64,000 bases of DNA. Source: Alkalihalobacillus sp. FSL W8-0930 (GTDB lineage Bacteria; Bacillota; Bacilli; Bacillales; Bacillaceae_D). Below the pieces are notes generated by a model. That model saw nothing but the letters and a program-made list of their open reading frames with translations. It did not search any database and was not told the origin of the DNA. The DNA lies in contig CP150183.1 of assembly GCA_037965595.1 (NCBI GenBank), forward strand, positions 620,001-684,000, in the 5' to 3' direction. Every line of letters begins with the position of its first letter. Position 1 is the first letter of the stretch. Position numbers and translations under genes: made by a program. Of the stretch, positions 1 to 8,626 are shown piece by piece.

Positions 1-2
1 TT

Positions 3-548
3 AGAAAAGCGTTTCACCAACAGCTTAAAGATGTTCCACCAGATGAGGCGGATGTCTTAGATATTTATAGTGAACTGAACGAATGGATCGACAACATGAA
101 TAATTTTCTTGTATCTAAGTACATTGAATCGTGGGAAGATACATTAGAAATGCAGAAGCTATCATTACTAGAATTATCGGCACCTCTTATTCCTGTATTT
201 GAAGGAATAACGGTTATGCCTCTAATCGGCAGTATTGATACGACTCGAGCGAAGTTAATCATGGAAAACTTATTAAATGGAGTCATTAAAAATCGTTCAA
301 AGGTTGTTTTAATTGATATTACAGGGGTGCCTATTGTAGATACGATGGTGGCTCACCATATTATTGAAGCCTCTGAAGCGGTAAGACTTGTTGGAGCAAC
401 GTCGATTCTTGTGGGTATTCGCCCTGAGATCGCACAAACCATTGTTAATCTAGGCATTGACCTAACGAAATTCCCAACAAAGAGTACGCTACAAAAGGGA
501 ATGCAAAAAGCGCTTGAAATGTGTAATCAAAATAAGATTGAGTTGTAA
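3..548 (+). CDS. rsbR: RsbR co-antagonist, C-terminal part (stressosome)
   Basis: The reading frame is open from the first bases, so the gene starts upstream of the window and only the C-terminal 181 residues are seen. They form the end of the N-terminal globin-like region and a full STAS domain. The STAS domain shows the two RsbR phosphosite contexts, the threonine in IVDTMVA and the threonine in RPEIAQTIV. RsbR and RsbS build the stressosome that holds RsbT until stress. It lies 18 bp before rsbS in the classic rsbRSTUVW-sigB-rsbX order, which makes the identification secure. Confidence 0.95.
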   Translation, partial: RKAFHQQLKDVPPDEADVLDIYSELNEWIDNMNNFLVSKYIESWEDTLEMQKLSLLELSAPLIPVFEGITVMPLIGSIDTTRAKLIMENLLNGVIKNRSKVVLIDITGVPIVDTMVAHHIIEASEAVRLVGATSILVGIRPEIAQTIVNLGIDLTKFPTKSTLQKGMQKALEMCNQNKIEL

Positions 549-566
549 GCTGGAGGTATAGGGGTT

Positions 567-923
567 ATGAGAATTCCAATTTTAAAACTTGGAGAATATT
601 TACTAATTAGTATACAAACTGAATTAGATGACCAAACGGCTCTTCAATTTCAAGAAGACCTTCTCAATAAAATTCATCAAGAAGGGTCATCAGGCGTAGT
701 CATTGACCTTACGTCAGTTGATATGATCGACTCATTTATTGCGAAAGTTTTAGGTGATGTGGTCGATATGTCGAGCCTTATGGGAGCAAAGGTTGTTCTA
801 ACGGGGATTAGACCTGCTGTTGCCATTACATTAATTGACATGGGAATCAAACTCGAGGATGTATCAACCGCACTAGATTTGGAACAAGGTTTAGAGAAAT
901 TGCAACAGGAACTGGAGGGTTAG
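567..923 (+). CDS. rsbS: RsbS, stressosome antagonist (STAS domain)
   Basis: This is a 118-residue single STAS domain protein, the usual length for RsbS. The phosphorylated serine lies in the motif DMIDSFIAK (about residue 56). RsbS is the stressosome core component that binds RsbT in unstressed cells and releases it when RsbT phosphorylates this serine. A GGAGG ribosome binding site precedes the ATG. It sits between rsbR and rsbT and shares its tight spacing with rsbT. Confidence 0.96.
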   Translation: MRIPILKLGEYLLISIQTELDDQTALQFQEDLLNKIHQEGSSGVVIDLTSVDMIDSFIAKVLGDVVDMSSLMGAKVVLTGIRPAVAITLIDMGIKLEDVSTALDLEQGLEKLQQELEG

Positions 924-1340
924 ATGATGGAAACCCAATCCTGTGTTGAAGTAAAAAATGAATGGGGAATTGTTGCTGCAAGACAGGCAGGAAGAACCCT
1001 TTCGAAGGAGCTTGGTTTTGGAAATGTAGATCAGGCTCGAATTACGACAGCCATCTCAGAGCTTGCTCGTAACATCTACCTTTACGCACAACGTGGAGAA
1101 ATTAAGATCGAGATCGTTGAAGATAAAGGAAAATTCGGAACGAAAAAAGGAATTAAAATTATTGCATCGGACTTAGGACCAGGAATACCAGACTTAAGAC
1201 AGGTCATGGTAGATGGGTTCACAACTTCAAGTGGACTTGGAGCGGGTCTCCCTGGTGTAAAACGATTAATGGATGATTTTAATATTGAATCTGAAGTAGA
1301 TAAAGGGACAACCATTACGGCAACTAAATGGCTCCGCTAA
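924..1340 (+). CDS. rsbT: RsbT, switch serine kinase
   Basis: This 138-residue GHKL-type kinase phosphorylates RsbS and RsbR and, once released, activates the phosphatase RsbU. Visible are the N-box-like stretch ISELARNIYLYA and the G1-like motif ASDLGPGIPD with a later GLGAGLPGVKRL. The gene follows the rsbS stop directly, and its ribosome binding site (GGAGG) overlaps the end of rsbS, so translation is probably coupled. Two ATG codons (924 and 927) are possible starts and the difference is one residue. Confidence 0.96.
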   Translation: MMETQSCVEVKNEWGIVAARQAGRTLSKELGFGNVDQARITTAISELARNIYLYAQRGEIKIEIVEDKGKFGTKKGIKIIASDLGPGIPDLRQVMVDGFTTSSGLGAGLPGVKRLMDDFNIESEVDKGTTITATKWLR

Positions 1341-1358
1341 GGAGGACGACAATGCACT

Positions 1359-2372
1359 ATGAATTACACAGACAACAATATCGAAACGTCCTATAAAAAG
1401 ATTTTAGAGTCTTATTTAAATACAGGGAGCGAGCATGTTCTATACGAAGCTCAGCAGTTTACGCGAACATTGCTTGAGCACAAGACTTCTCCGGAAGAGC
1501 TTGTAAGCCTGCATCGCTCCATTATGGATCAGCTCTATCCAGAGCTACCTCATGACATTCAGGCATCCTTTGATTTTCTTTTAGAAGCCATGATGGGCTA
1601 TGGAATGGCATACCGGGAGCATCAAATTTTAAGAGATCGTCAGCAAGAGCTCGAGGCAGAGATTGATGTTGCAGCAAAAATGCAACAAACACTCCTGCCT
1701 CGTGAAGAGGTCTCTGTAAAAGGGTTAGATATAGGAATTGTGAGTGTACCCGCTAAGAAAATGAGCGGTGATTACTATCACTATGTAATGGATCAAAATG
1801 GAAGTATTGGATTAGCCATTGCCGATATTATCGGAAAAGGTGTGCCTGCAGCCCTATGTATGTCCATGATCAAGTATGCCATGGACAGCCTTCCTGAGCA
1901 GCAGTTGAATCCAAGTGCTCTTTTAGAGAATTTAAATCGAGTCGTTGAGCAAAATGTAGATGACAGTATGTTTGTGACGATGATGTACGGTTACTACAAT
2001 GTTCAAGCTCACGAATTTACTTATTCTGGTGCTGGGCATGAGCCTGGTTTCTTCTATAATGCCAAAAATGACTCGTTTGAGGATTTAAGCGCAAAGGGTT
2101 TAGTTCTTGGAGTCTCAAAAAAGGCAACGTATCAAGAATATGTGAAACAGCTGGACATTGGAGATATGGTAATCCTTTTAACCGATGGTGTAACGGAGTG
2201 CCGGATGGGAGAAGAGTTTCTTGAGCGTGAGGAAATTGTGGATCTGATTCGCAAATCAAAGAATCTTGAGGCTCAGGAATTAGCTGAAAATGTGTATCGT
2301 GAACTAAGCAAGCTACAGGATTTTACATTAAGAGATGATTTAACCTTAATCATTTTAAGAAGACAGGTTTAA
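1359..2372 (+). CDS. rsbU: RsbU, PP2C-type phosphatase activating sigma-B
   Basis: The 337-residue protein has an N-terminal RsbT-binding helical domain (about residues 1-85), a linker, and a C-terminal SpoIIE/PP2C-like phosphatase domain (about 120-337). Metal-binding motifs such as MSGDYYHY and ADIIGKGVPAAL, and the later LLTDGVTE, are visible. RsbU dephosphorylates RsbV after RsbT binding. The gene lies in the operon between rsbT and the internal promoter before rsbV. The chosen ATG is 13 bases after the GGAGG; the closer ATG at 1352 is out of frame. Confidence 0.96.
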   Translation: MNYTDNNIETSYKKILESYLNTGSEHVLYEAQQFTRTLLEHKTSPEELVSLHRSIMDQLYPELPHDIQASFDFLLEAMMGYGMAYREHQILRDRQQELEAEIDVAAKMQQTLLPREEVSVKGLDIGIVSVPAKKMSGDYYHYVMDQNGSIGLAIADIIGKGVPAALCMSMIKYAMDSLPEQQLNPSALLENLNRVVEQNVDDSMFVTMMYGYYNVQAHEFTYSGAGHEPGFFYNAKNDSFEDLSAKGLVLGVSKKATYQEYVKQLDIGDMVILLTDGVTECRMGEEFLEREEIVDLIRKSKNLEAQELAENVYRELSKLQDFTLRDDLTLIILRRQV

Positions 2373-2392
2373 AGAACAGCGCTTTGTGGTAA
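2367..2392 (+). promoter_or_regulatory. internal sigma-B promoter of rsbV-rsbW-sigB-rsbX
   Basis: A GTTTAA box at 2367-2372 is followed after 14 bases by TGGTAA (2387-2392), close to the sigma-B consensus GTTTAA-N13-15-GGGTAT. The -35 overlaps the rsbU stop codon. In Bacillus subtilis an autoregulatory sigma-B promoter lies at exactly this place, which supports the call. Confidence 0.65.
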
Positions 2393-2454
2393 ACAAGGTA
2401 CATTGAATACTAGACACAAAGTCGAGACGGTTCTAACTCAAGGAGGTTGCTACA

Positions 2455-2784
2455 TTGAATTTGGATATACGAGTTGAGGAATTAGAAAGTCAAAAGAATG
2501 TTTTTCTCACTGGAGAAATTGATACGTATACAGCACCAAAGTTAAAGGAAACCCTTATTCCGCTTACTGAAGGGTCGGGAGCAGAAATTGTGGTGGACTT
2601 ATCTGAGGTACAATATATAGATAGTACGGGTTTAGGAGTATTTGTTGGCGTTCTTAAGGCATCTGACTCAAACGACAGCACGTTGACATTGGTTGGTATG
2701 TCAGAGCGCATCAAGCGTCTTTTTGTCATTACAGGTCTAGATGAAGTGATGAACATCGTTGATCGGGGGGAAGAAGCGAAATGA
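2455..2784 (+). CDS. rsbV: RsbV, anti-anti-sigma factor
   Basis: This 109-residue STAS protein carries the phosphorylatable serine in YIDSTGLGV (about residue 57). Unphosphorylated RsbV binds RsbW and so frees sigma-B. The start is a TTG, chosen because a strong AGGAGG lies 8-9 bases upstream and no better ATG is near. The 3' end overlaps rsbW by 4 bases (ATGA), a sign of translational coupling. Confidence 0.96.
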   Translation: MNLDIRVEELESQKNVFLTGEIDTYTAPKLKETLIPLTEGSGAEIVVDLSEVQYIDSTGLGVFVGVLKASDSNDSTLTLVGMSERIKRLFVITGLDEVMNIVDRGEEAK

Positions 2785-3269
2785 ATGAACATCAAGTAGA
2801 CCATATTGAAATGAGTATTCCTGCGAAAGCGGAGTACGTCGGTGTTGTACGCCTGACCATTTCGGGAATTGCCAATCGGTTAGGTTTTTCTTATGACGAT
2901 ATTGAGGATATGAAGATCGCAGTGGCTGAAGCGTGTACAAACGCTGTAAGTCATGCGTATGAAGATGGTGGCAACGTTAAGATTGCCTGTGACTTATATG
3001 AAGATCGAATTGAAATCATCATCGCGGACGAAGGTCAAAGCTTCGATAGCAAAGAGCTGCAAGGGAAGCTCGGACCTGTTGATTCCAAACAGCCAATCGG
3101 TGATATGAAAGAAGGTGGACTTGGTTTATTCCTCATTAGTACCCTTATGGATAAAGTACAGATTCACGATGAAGCCGGTGTGGTACTGATGATGACAAAG
3201 TTTCTACGGAAAAATGAGGTGGAAGAACATGTCGACGGAATCTCATCACTACAGTCAGAACAAGGATAA
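2781..3269 (+). CDS. rsbW: RsbW, anti-sigma-B factor and serine kinase
   Basis: The 162-residue GHKL kinase matches the family length (about 160). The N-box AVAEACTNAVSHAY, the motif IIADEGQSFD and a later GGLGLFLI are visible. RsbW binds and blocks sigma-B and phosphorylates RsbV. It overlaps rsbV by 4 bases and sigB by about 41 bases, as in other Bacillus operons. Confidence 0.96.
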   Translation: MNEHQVDHIEMSIPAKAEYVGVVRLTISGIANRLGFSYDDIEDMKIAVAEACTNAVSHAYEDGGNVKIACDLYEDRIEIIIADEGQSFDSKELQGKLGPVDSKQPIGDMKEGGLGLFLISTLMDKVQIHDEAGVVLMMTKFLRKNEVEEHVDGISSLQSEQG

Positions 3270-4014
3270 GGTTTACGGATGGATTAAAGAGTTTCAAGAA
3301 ACCCGTAACGATGATGTCCAACTGAAGCTGGTCAAGCACTATGAAGCTTTAGTTCGTTCTCTATCAAGGAAATTCTCAAAGGGCAGAGAGCATGATGAGG
3401 ATTTATTCCAAGTTGGTATGGTCGGCTTACTTGCTGCATTGCAACGGTTTGACGGAGAATTTGGTCGTAGCTTTGAATCCTTTGCTGTGCCGACAATCGT
3501 TGGTGAAATTAAGCGGTTTATTCGTGATAAGACATGGAGTGTACACGTTCCTCGTCGAATTAAGGAGCTCGGACCTAAGATCAAAAAAGCAGTAGATACG
3601 CTCACATCTGAATTACAACGTTCACCTCAATTACATGAGATCTCAGATTTCCTAAATGTATCGGAAGAGGAAATTCTAGAAACCATGGAGATGAGCAAGA
3701 GCTATCAAGCTCTATCAGTTAACCGTGCGCTTGAAGCGGACCAAGAAGGTGGAGAGGTTACTCTGCTTGACCTAGTTGGTAAAGAAGATAGTGGCTATGA
3801 GCAAACCGATCAGCAGATGCTTCTAGAAAAAGCATTCCAAGTGTTAAATGAACGGGAAAAATTAATTCTTCAATACACATATTACGATAACTATAGTCAA
3901 AAGGAAGCGGGAGAGCGCTTAGGAATCTCACAGATGCATGTATCAAGACTTCAACGACGTGCATTGGAAAAACTAAGAGAATCGATTCGCGTGGAACCGT
4001 CTGAGATTTTGTAA
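3229..4014 (+). CDS. sigB: RNA polymerase sigma factor SigB
   Basis: This 261-residue sigma-70 family group 3 factor directs the general stress regulon. Region 2 (DEDLFQVGMVGLLAAL and the -10 recognition helix around FESFAVPTIVGEIKR), region 3 and a C-terminal region 4 helix-turn-helix (SQKEAGERLGISQMHVSRL) are all present. The ATG at 3229 is preferred over the in-frame ATG at 3214 because GAGGTGG at 3216-3222 gives correct spacing and the resulting length equals SigB of B. subtilis (262). Its start overlaps the rsbW end. Confidence 0.97.
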   Translation: MSTESHHYSQNKDKVYGWIKEFQETRNDDVQLKLVKHYEALVRSLSRKFSKGREHDEDLFQVGMVGLLAALQRFDGEFGRSFESFAVPTIVGEIKRFIRDKTWSVHVPRRIKELGPKIKKAVDTLTSELQRSPQLHEISDFLNVSEEEILETMEMSKSYQALSVNRALEADQEGGEVTLLDLVGKEDSGYEQTDQQMLLEKAFQVLNEREKLILQYTYYDNYSQKEAGERLGISQMHVSRLQRRALEKLRESIRVEPSEIL

Positions 4015-4616
4015 TGGTTATGTATACGCAAGATCATCACATTGAAGTCGCTGTCTTAGAACGATCAAAGAATAACGGAGAGTATTGTGGAGATGCTCAT
4101 ACTGTTATTAATACAGAGGATTATGTGGTATGTGCCGTCATTGACGGTTTAGGAAGTGGAGAAGGGGCAAGCGAATCAGCACAAGCTGCAGCTGAAGTCG
4201 TGAATCTTGATCACCATTTACCCGTAAAAGAGATTGTTGAGAGGTGTAACCAAGCATTACTCAACAAGCGTGGTGCAGTTTTAACGGTTGTTAAGCTGGA
4301 TTTGAAAGAACGCAAGATCAGTTACAGCAACATGGGTAACATCGGATTTACGATGTATAATCCGAATGGAACAGCCGTTCAACCGATTTCGAGAAGAGGA
4401 TACTTGTGTGGTCGAAATGAAAAGATACAAGAAAGTCAATACCATTACGATGAAGGAACGATCTTTATCCTCTATTCAGATGGTGTGGCAAGTCCTCCTC
4501 CGAAATTAACCCTACTTGAGATCAACAGCTTAAGTGAAAACAATAATCGAATATTCGATGCAGCCAAATATGTAGATAATGATGATGTCACTTTGTTAAT
4601 AGGGAAATTAAAATAA
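4014..4616 (+). CDS. rsbX: RsbX, PP2C-type phosphatase (stressosome reset)
   Basis: A 200-residue PP2C-like phosphatase of family length (199 in B. subtilis), with motifs CAVIDGLGSGEGA and ILYSDGVASPP. RsbX dephosphorylates RsbS and RsbR and so restores the resting stressosome. The ATG overlaps the sigB stop codon by one base; a second ATG at 4020 is also possible. It is the last gene of the operon and is followed at once by a terminator. Confidence 0.95.
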   Translation: MVMYTQDHHIEVAVLERSKNNGEYCGDAHTVINTEDYVVCAVIDGLGSGEGASESAQAAAEVVNLDHHLPVKEIVERCNQALLNKRGAVLTVVKLDLKERKISYSNMGNIGFTMYNPNGTAVQPISRRGYLCGRNEKIQESQYHYDEGTIFILYSDGVASPPPKLTLLEINSLSENNNRIFDAAKYVDNDDVTLLIGKLK

Positions 4617-4653
4617 GCTTTTCACCGCTTGATGAGGTGGAAGGCTTATTTTA
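4611..4653 (+). terminator. rho-independent terminator of the sigB operon
   Basis: The arms AAATAAGC and GCTTATTT enclose an inner stem CACCGC...GAGGTG, and a T-rich run follows. It lies directly after the rsbX stop. Confidence 0.85.
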
Positions 4654-4709
4654 TTTGCTGTCGAAGTCTATGATAGAATAGTTTTATGGAAACAAAGGAG
4701 GGCGAGATC

Positions 4710-6893
4710 ATGGAAGAGTCAAAGGAATCAATGATGCAGCAGATTGCCACAGAATTAACAGTAAAAGTAGCACACGTCAAACAAGTGATTGCCATGATGG
4801 ACGAAGGGAATACTGTCCCGTTTATAGCGAGATATCGTAAAGAAATGACAGGTGGAATGGATGAAGTTCAGCTGAAAGAACTTGCTGAGCGTTGGACTTA
4901 TGTCAACCAATTAACCGACCGCAAAGCAGAGGTCATTCGCCTCATTGATGCACAAGAGAAGCTTACAGATGAATTACGCCAAGCCATTGAAGCAGCGGAT
5001 AAATTACAAATCATCGAAGACTTATACAGACCATATAAGCAAAAACGCCGCACTAGAGCAACCGTTGCGAAGGAAAAAGGGCTAGAACCACTAGCAGAAT
5101 GGTTATTTGCCTTACCAAAAAGCGGTGAGCCAACAGATGAAGCAAAGACATACATATCTGAAGAGCATGAAATTGAAACAGTGGAAGCCGCACTTGAAGG
5201 GGCGCAGGACATTATCGCTGAGTGGGTTGCAGATGACGCAGACCTCAGAAGTCTTATTCGGACCAAAACGATTAAAGAAGGTAACTTAGTAGCTGAAGTG
5301 AAGAATCAGGAAGCAGATGAAAAAGGTGTGTTCGAGATGTATTACGATTATTCCGAACCACTTAAATCGATTGCGCCTCACCGTGTGTTAGCTGTAAACC
5401 GTGGGGAGAAGGAAGGCATTCTTAAAGTACGTGTGAGTGCTCCAGATGATCGATTAACAAGTGAGCTTGTTCGTAAAACGATTCGTTCATTTGGTTCAAA
5501 AGCAGTTCCTTATGTAGAAGTTGCAGTCCAAGACAGCTACAAACGTCTAATCCAGCCATCAATTGAACGAGAAGTGCGTAATGAATTGAACGAGGCAGGA
5601 GAAGAGCAGGCCATTCATATCTTCGCTGAGAACCTGCGTAATCTATTGCTTCAGCCACCGATGAAGCAGCAAATTGTCCTTGGAGTTGACCCAGCGTACC
5701 GGACAGGCTGTAAGCTGGCCGTCGTGGACCATACAGGGAAGGTACTGGATATTCGAGTGATTTATCCAACACCACCCAAATCCCAAGTAGAACAATCATC
5801 CAAAGTGGTGAAACAGCTTATTAAGCAGTTTGGTGTAAACGTCATTGCCATCGGAAATGGAACGGCATCCAGAGAAACGGAGCAATTCATCGCAGATACG
5901 ATTCGTGAGGTAGAAGATGAAGTCTTTTACGTGATCGTAAATGAAGCTGGAGCGAGTGTGTACTCAGCTTCGGACAATGGGCGTGAAGAATTCCCGGATC
6001 TGCAGGTAGAAGAGCGCAGTGCCATCTCGATTGCCCGCAGACTTCAGGACCCACTGGCAGAGCTTGTCAAAATTGATCCGAAATCAGTCGGTGTTGGTCA
6101 ATACCAGCATGATGTGTCTCAAAAGAAACTAACAGAGTCCCTATCCTTTGTTGTCGAAACCGTAGTAAACCGAGTAGGGGTGAATGTGAACACCGCATCC
6201 GCTGCGCTCCTGCAATACGTAGCAGGCTTATCTAAAACAGTAGCCAACAATATCATCAAAAAGCGTGATGAAGAAGGCCGCTTTAATAGCCGAGCAGAAT
6301 TAAAGAAAATCCCACGTCTTGGCGCCAAAACATACGAACAGTGTATTGGGTTCCTGCGTATTCAAAATGGTAAGCAGCCACTTGACGCCACGGGTATTCA
6401 CCCAGAGAGCTACAAGGTTGCAGCGTCCATCCTGGAGAAAGCAGCCATTCCGGCGACAGACATTGGCACAGACGTGGCGAAGGAGCGACTACAGGCAATG
6501 AACGTTCAATCCTTGGCAGAAGAGTTGAACATTGGTCTTCCAACCTTACAGGATATCATTGATGCCTTTATCCGCCCAACACGTGACCCACGTGATGAAG
6601 TAGCCAAGCCACTTCTAAAGCAAGACGTCTTAAAGATGGAAGACCTGGAGCCAGGGATGGAGCTTGAAGGAACCGTCCGTAACGTTGTTGACTTTGGTGC
6701 CTTTGTGGACATCGGCGTTAAACAAGATGGACTCGTCCACATTTCGAAGCTCACAAAACGTTTTGTGAAAAATCCAATGGATGTTGTTGCAGTCGGAGAT
6801 ATCGTCACCGTCTGGGTCTCATCTGTAGATGTACAAAAAGGAAGAATCGCTTTAACGATGCTCCCACCAGAAAATCAGACCCTTTCTTCATAA
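4710..6893 (+). CDS. tex: Tex-family transcription accessory/RNA-binding protein
   Basis: This 727-residue protein matches Tex/YdcI (about 720). It begins with the Tex N-terminal helical region (FIARYRKEMTGG near residue 35), then a YqgF-like RNase fold (LGVDPAYRTGCKLAVVD), helix-hairpin-helix repeats (VGVNVNTASAALL and FNSRAELKKIPRLG), and a C-terminal S1 domain (GTVRNVVDFGAFVDIGV). Tex is a nucleic acid binding protein that affects transcription elongation and translation. The ATG at 4710 has AAGGAGG at good spacing; the upstream ATG at 4686 lacks one. Confidence 0.95.
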   Translation: MEESKESMMQQIATELTVKVAHVKQVIAMMDEGNTVPFIARYRKEMTGGMDEVQLKELAERWTYVNQLTDRKAEVIRLIDAQEKLTDELRQAIEAADKLQIIEDLYRPYKQKRRTRATVAKEKGLEPLAEWLFALPKSGEPTDEAKTYISEEHEIETVEAALEGAQDIIAEWVADDADLRSLIRTKTIKEGNLVAEVKNQEADEKGVFEMYYDYSEPLKSIAPHRVLAVNRGEKEGILKVRVSAPDDRLTSELVRKTIRSFGSKAVPYVEVAVQDSYKRLIQPSIEREVRNELNEAGEEQAIHIFAENLRNLLLQPPMKQQIVLGVDPAYRTGCKLAVVDHTGKVLDIRVIYPTPPKSQVEQSSKVVKQLIKQFGVNVIAIGNGTASRETEQFIADTIREVEDEVFYVIVNEAGASVYSASDNGREEFPDLQVEERSAISIARRLQDPLAELVKIDPKSVGVGQYQHDVSQKKLTESLSFVVETVVNRVGVNVNTASAALLQYVAGLSKTVANNIIKKRDEEGRFNSRAELKKIPRLGAKTYEQCIGFLRIQNGKQPLDATGIHPESYKVAASILEKAAIPATDIGTDVAKERLQAMNVQSLAEELNIGLPTLQDIIDAFIRPTRDPRDEVAKPLLKQDVLKMEDLEPGMELEGTVRNVVDFGAFVDIGVKQDGLVHISKLTKRFVKNPMDVVAVGDIVTVWVSSVDVQKGRIALTMLPPENQTLSS

Positions 6894-7095
6894 GGAAATG
6901 AAAGAGGCCGAGGCATAACTTATATGTAACGAGTTAAACACGAAGATAGCACCAAATCCGCTACAGGAGAATCCCTCGCTTTCCACGGGAACGGCCTCAG
7001 CCCCTTTTGCGGAAAGGGCACCGCTACAGTGTCTTCACCGCGTTCTGTTCCGTAGGAGTCTCGGGTTCTCCCTCCGCTTGTTCAGATAAAATTAG
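6894..7095. other. intergenic region without a gene
   Basis: About 200 bases separate tex from the terminator. No open frame with a ribosome binding site was found. The stretch is more GC-rich than its neighbours and has several short complementary pieces (for example GAGGCCGAGGC near 6903 and GGCCTCAG near 6991), so it may be a dispersed intergenic repeat, but this cannot be shown from one window. Confidence 0.35.
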
Positions 7096-7136
7096 AAATG
7101 GCGAATGATTCTGCAACCGAATCATTCGCCATTTTT
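7096..7136. terminator. bidirectional terminator between tex and cmpA
   Basis: A perfect stem AATGGCGAATGATT / AATCATTCGCCATT with a 9-base loop is flanked by A-rich and T-rich runs, so it can end transcription of tex (plus) and of cmpA (minus). Confidence 0.85.
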
Positions 7137-7259
7137 CTATTTCTGTTTCTCCCCGTCCTTTTGTTGATAATAAAACCAGCACTGGTTCAACACGCGGAGC
7201 TGATACTTGTTCTTCTCGACGAATGCACGTTTCAGTTGCTTCTTTAACCAGTTAGGCAC
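7137..7259 (-). CDS. cmpA: CmpA, cortex morphogenetic small protein
   Basis: A short open frame of 40 codons on the minus strand starts with GTG and reads MPNWLKKQLKRAF then YQLRVLNQCWFYY. This matches the CmpA family (37 residues in B. subtilis), a sporulation quality-control adaptor for ClpXP that acts in spore envelope assembly. An AAGGAG lies 9 bases before the GTG. Its location between tex and the SprT-like gene is the conserved Bacillus neighbourhood. Confidence 0.93.
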   Translation of the reverse strand: MPNWLKKQLKRAFVEKNKYQLRVLNQCWFYYQQKDGEKQK

Positions 7260-7365
7260 GATTCGCCAACTCCTTCGTTCATATGATAATATTATCTACT
7301 ATATGCAATGGAGTTTGTCAGTGTTTCCTAAAAGACAAACAAAGAGAAGAAAGGATTGAAATCAC

Positions 7366-7815
7366 ATGCGCGAGCAAGACCTGCAGCAGCTCGTTGAAGA
7401 CCTGTCTAACACATACTTCAAACGACCCTTTCTGCACAAAGCCCGCTTTAACCCAAGACTCCGAACGACCGGAGGAAGGTACTTCTTACGCTCACATGAC
7501 ATTGAAATCAATCCTAAGATGCTTGAAGCCTTTGGGGAAGAAGAGCTCATTGGCATCATCAAACACGAGCTGTGCCATTACCACCTACATATTTTAAAAA
7601 GAGGCTACCAGCATAAGGATCAGGACTTTAAACAGCTCCTGGCCCAAGTAGGAGGGCTAAGACATTGCCAGGTCATTGAAGGCGCGCAAAATACCCCGAA
7701 ACAGCTGCATACCTACATATGCACAAACTGCACACAAACCTACACACGCAAACGCAGAGTCAACACCGCGCGTTATGCCTGCGGAAAATGTAGAGGGAAA
7801 TTAAAAAAAGTTTAA
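7366..7815 (+). CDS. SprT-like metalloprotease family protein (YdcK)
   Basis: The 149-residue protein has the zinc protease motif [10 protein letters not shown] (about residues 66-75) and a C-terminal zinc ribbon with two CxxC-type pairs (CTNCTQTY and CGKCRG). This is the SprT family architecture and the B. subtilis YdcK length. The biological substrate in Bacillus is not known. It lies between cmpA and the tRNA cluster. Confidence 0.9.
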   Translation: MREQDLQQLVEDLSNTYFKRPFLHKARFNPRLRTTGGRYFLRSHDIEINPKMLEAFGEEELIGIIKHELCHYHLHILKRGYQHKDQDFKQLLAQVGGLRHCQVIEGAQNTPKQLHTYICTNCTQTYTRKRRVNTARYACGKCRGKLKKV

Positions 7816-7823
7816 AAAAGATA

Positions 7824-7852
7824 TTGCTTGGACCACTTGTCTGTGATATATT
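7824..7852 (+). promoter_or_regulatory. sigma-A promoter of the tRNA cluster
   Basis: TTGCTT (7824-7829), a 17-base spacer and TATATT (7847-7852) form a good vegetative promoter, 35 bases before the first tRNA. Confidence 0.7.
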
Positions 7853-7887
7853 ATAGAAGTCGCCAAAACGACAAGCATGTTACATAT

Positions 7888-7962
7888 TCCACAGTAGCTC
7901 AGTGGTAGAGCAATCGGCTGTTAACCGATCGGTCGTAGGTTCGAGTCCTACCTGTGGAGCCA
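7888..7962 (+). tRNA. tRNA-Asn (GTT)
   Basis: Acceptor arms TCCACAG and CTGTGGA pair, the anticodon loop CTGTTAA gives anticodon GTT, the T arm GGTTCGAGTCC is canonical, and CCA is encoded. Confidence 0.97.
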
Positions 7963-7963
7963 C

Positions 7964-8054
7964 GGAGAAGTACCCAAGTGGCTGAAGGGGCGCCCCTGCT
8001 AAGGGTGTAGGTCGTGTAAGCGGCGCGAGGGTTCAAATCCCTCCTTCTCCGCCA
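7964..8054 (+). tRNA. tRNA-Ser (GCT)
   Basis: A class II tRNA with a long variable arm. Acceptor GGAGAAG pairs with CTTCTCC, the anticodon is GCT, and CCA is encoded. It follows tRNA-Asn with one base between. Confidence 0.97.
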
Positions 8055-8061
8055 TTTTTTA

Positions 8062-8136
8062 GGCCCGTTGGTCAAGTGGTTAAGACACCGCCCTTTCACG
8101 GCGGTATCACGGGTTCGAATCCCGTACGGGTCACCA
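8062..8136 (+). tRNA. tRNA-Glu (TTC)
   Basis: Acceptor GGCCCGT pairs with ACGGGTC (with a G-T wobble), the anticodon loop CTTTCAC gives TTC, and CCA is encoded. Confidence 0.97.
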
Positions 8137-8315
8137 TTTCTGTGAAACCAACCGAAGAGATTCGAAGGTTGTCACAATTATATTTCCTGGTTTGGCAAGA
8201 AGAAGCGAGAAGGTCGAGGACATGAGTTTTTGAAGGAAGGAGCGTACCTTAGTACGTGACTGACTGAAAATAACGAAATGGACGAAGAGATTCGAAGGTT
8301 ATTCGCAGCCAAAAT
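8137..8315. repeat. tRNA-cluster spacer with an 18-base direct repeat
   Basis: The spacer between tRNA-Glu and tRNA-Val carries the same 18 bases (CGAAGAGATTCGAAGGTT) at 8153-8170 and 8283-8300. Between them lies a GC-rich stretch with the palindromic GTACCTTAGTAC. No open frame is credible. It may be a processing element or a dispersed spacer repeat. Confidence 0.5.
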
Positions 8316-8391
8316 GGAGGATTAGCTCAGCTGGGAGAGCATCTGCCTTACAAGCAGAGGGTCGGCGGTTCGAGCCCGTCATCCTCCACCA
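8316..8391 (+). tRNA. tRNA-Val (TAC)
   Basis: Acceptor GGAGGAT pairs with ATCCTCC, the anticodon loop CTTACAA gives TAC, and CCA is encoded. Confidence 0.97.
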
Positions 8392-8412
8392 TTTTTTCTT
8401 GAAATAAATATT

Positions 8413-8489
8413 GGTCCGGTAGTTCAGTTGGTTAGAATGCCTGCCTGTCACGCAGGAGGTCGCGGGTTCGAGTCCCGTCCGGACCGCCA
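8413..8489 (+). tRNA. tRNA-Asp (GTC)
   Basis: Acceptor GGTCCGG pairs with CCGGACC, the anticodon loop CTGTCAC gives GTC, and CCA is encoded. Confidence 0.97.
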
Positions 8490-8509
8490 TTATCTTATTA
8501 TCTAAATAC

Positions 8510-8591
8510 GCGGGTGTGGCGGAATTGGCAGACGCGCTAGATTTAGGATCTAGTGTCTTATGACGTGGGGGTTCAAGTCCCTTCACCCGCA
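8510..8591 (+). tRNA. tRNA-Leu (TAG)
   Basis: A class II tRNA: acceptor GCGGGTG pairs with CACCCGC, the anticodon loop TTTAGGA gives TAG. CCA is not encoded. Confidence 0.96.
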
Positions 8592-8614
8592 CTTTTCACA
8601 AAGTGCTTTTTTTT
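8589..8614 (+). terminator. terminator after tRNA-Leu(TAG)
   Basis: GCACTTT and AAAGTGC form a stem that begins in the last bases of the tRNA and is followed by eight or more T. It may separate the upstream tRNA operon from tRNA-Leu(GAG). Confidence 0.7.
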
Positions 8615-8626
8615 ATGCAACAACGA

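Noticed and set aside
4650..4709. A sigma-A promoter for tex
   Set aside because: TTGCTG and TAGAAT or TATGAT are present but the spacing (13 or 8 bases) is too short to support a call.
7899..8592. Open frames on the minus strand across the tRNA genes
   Set aside because: They are translations of tRNA genes (a common artefact) and have no ribosome binding sites.
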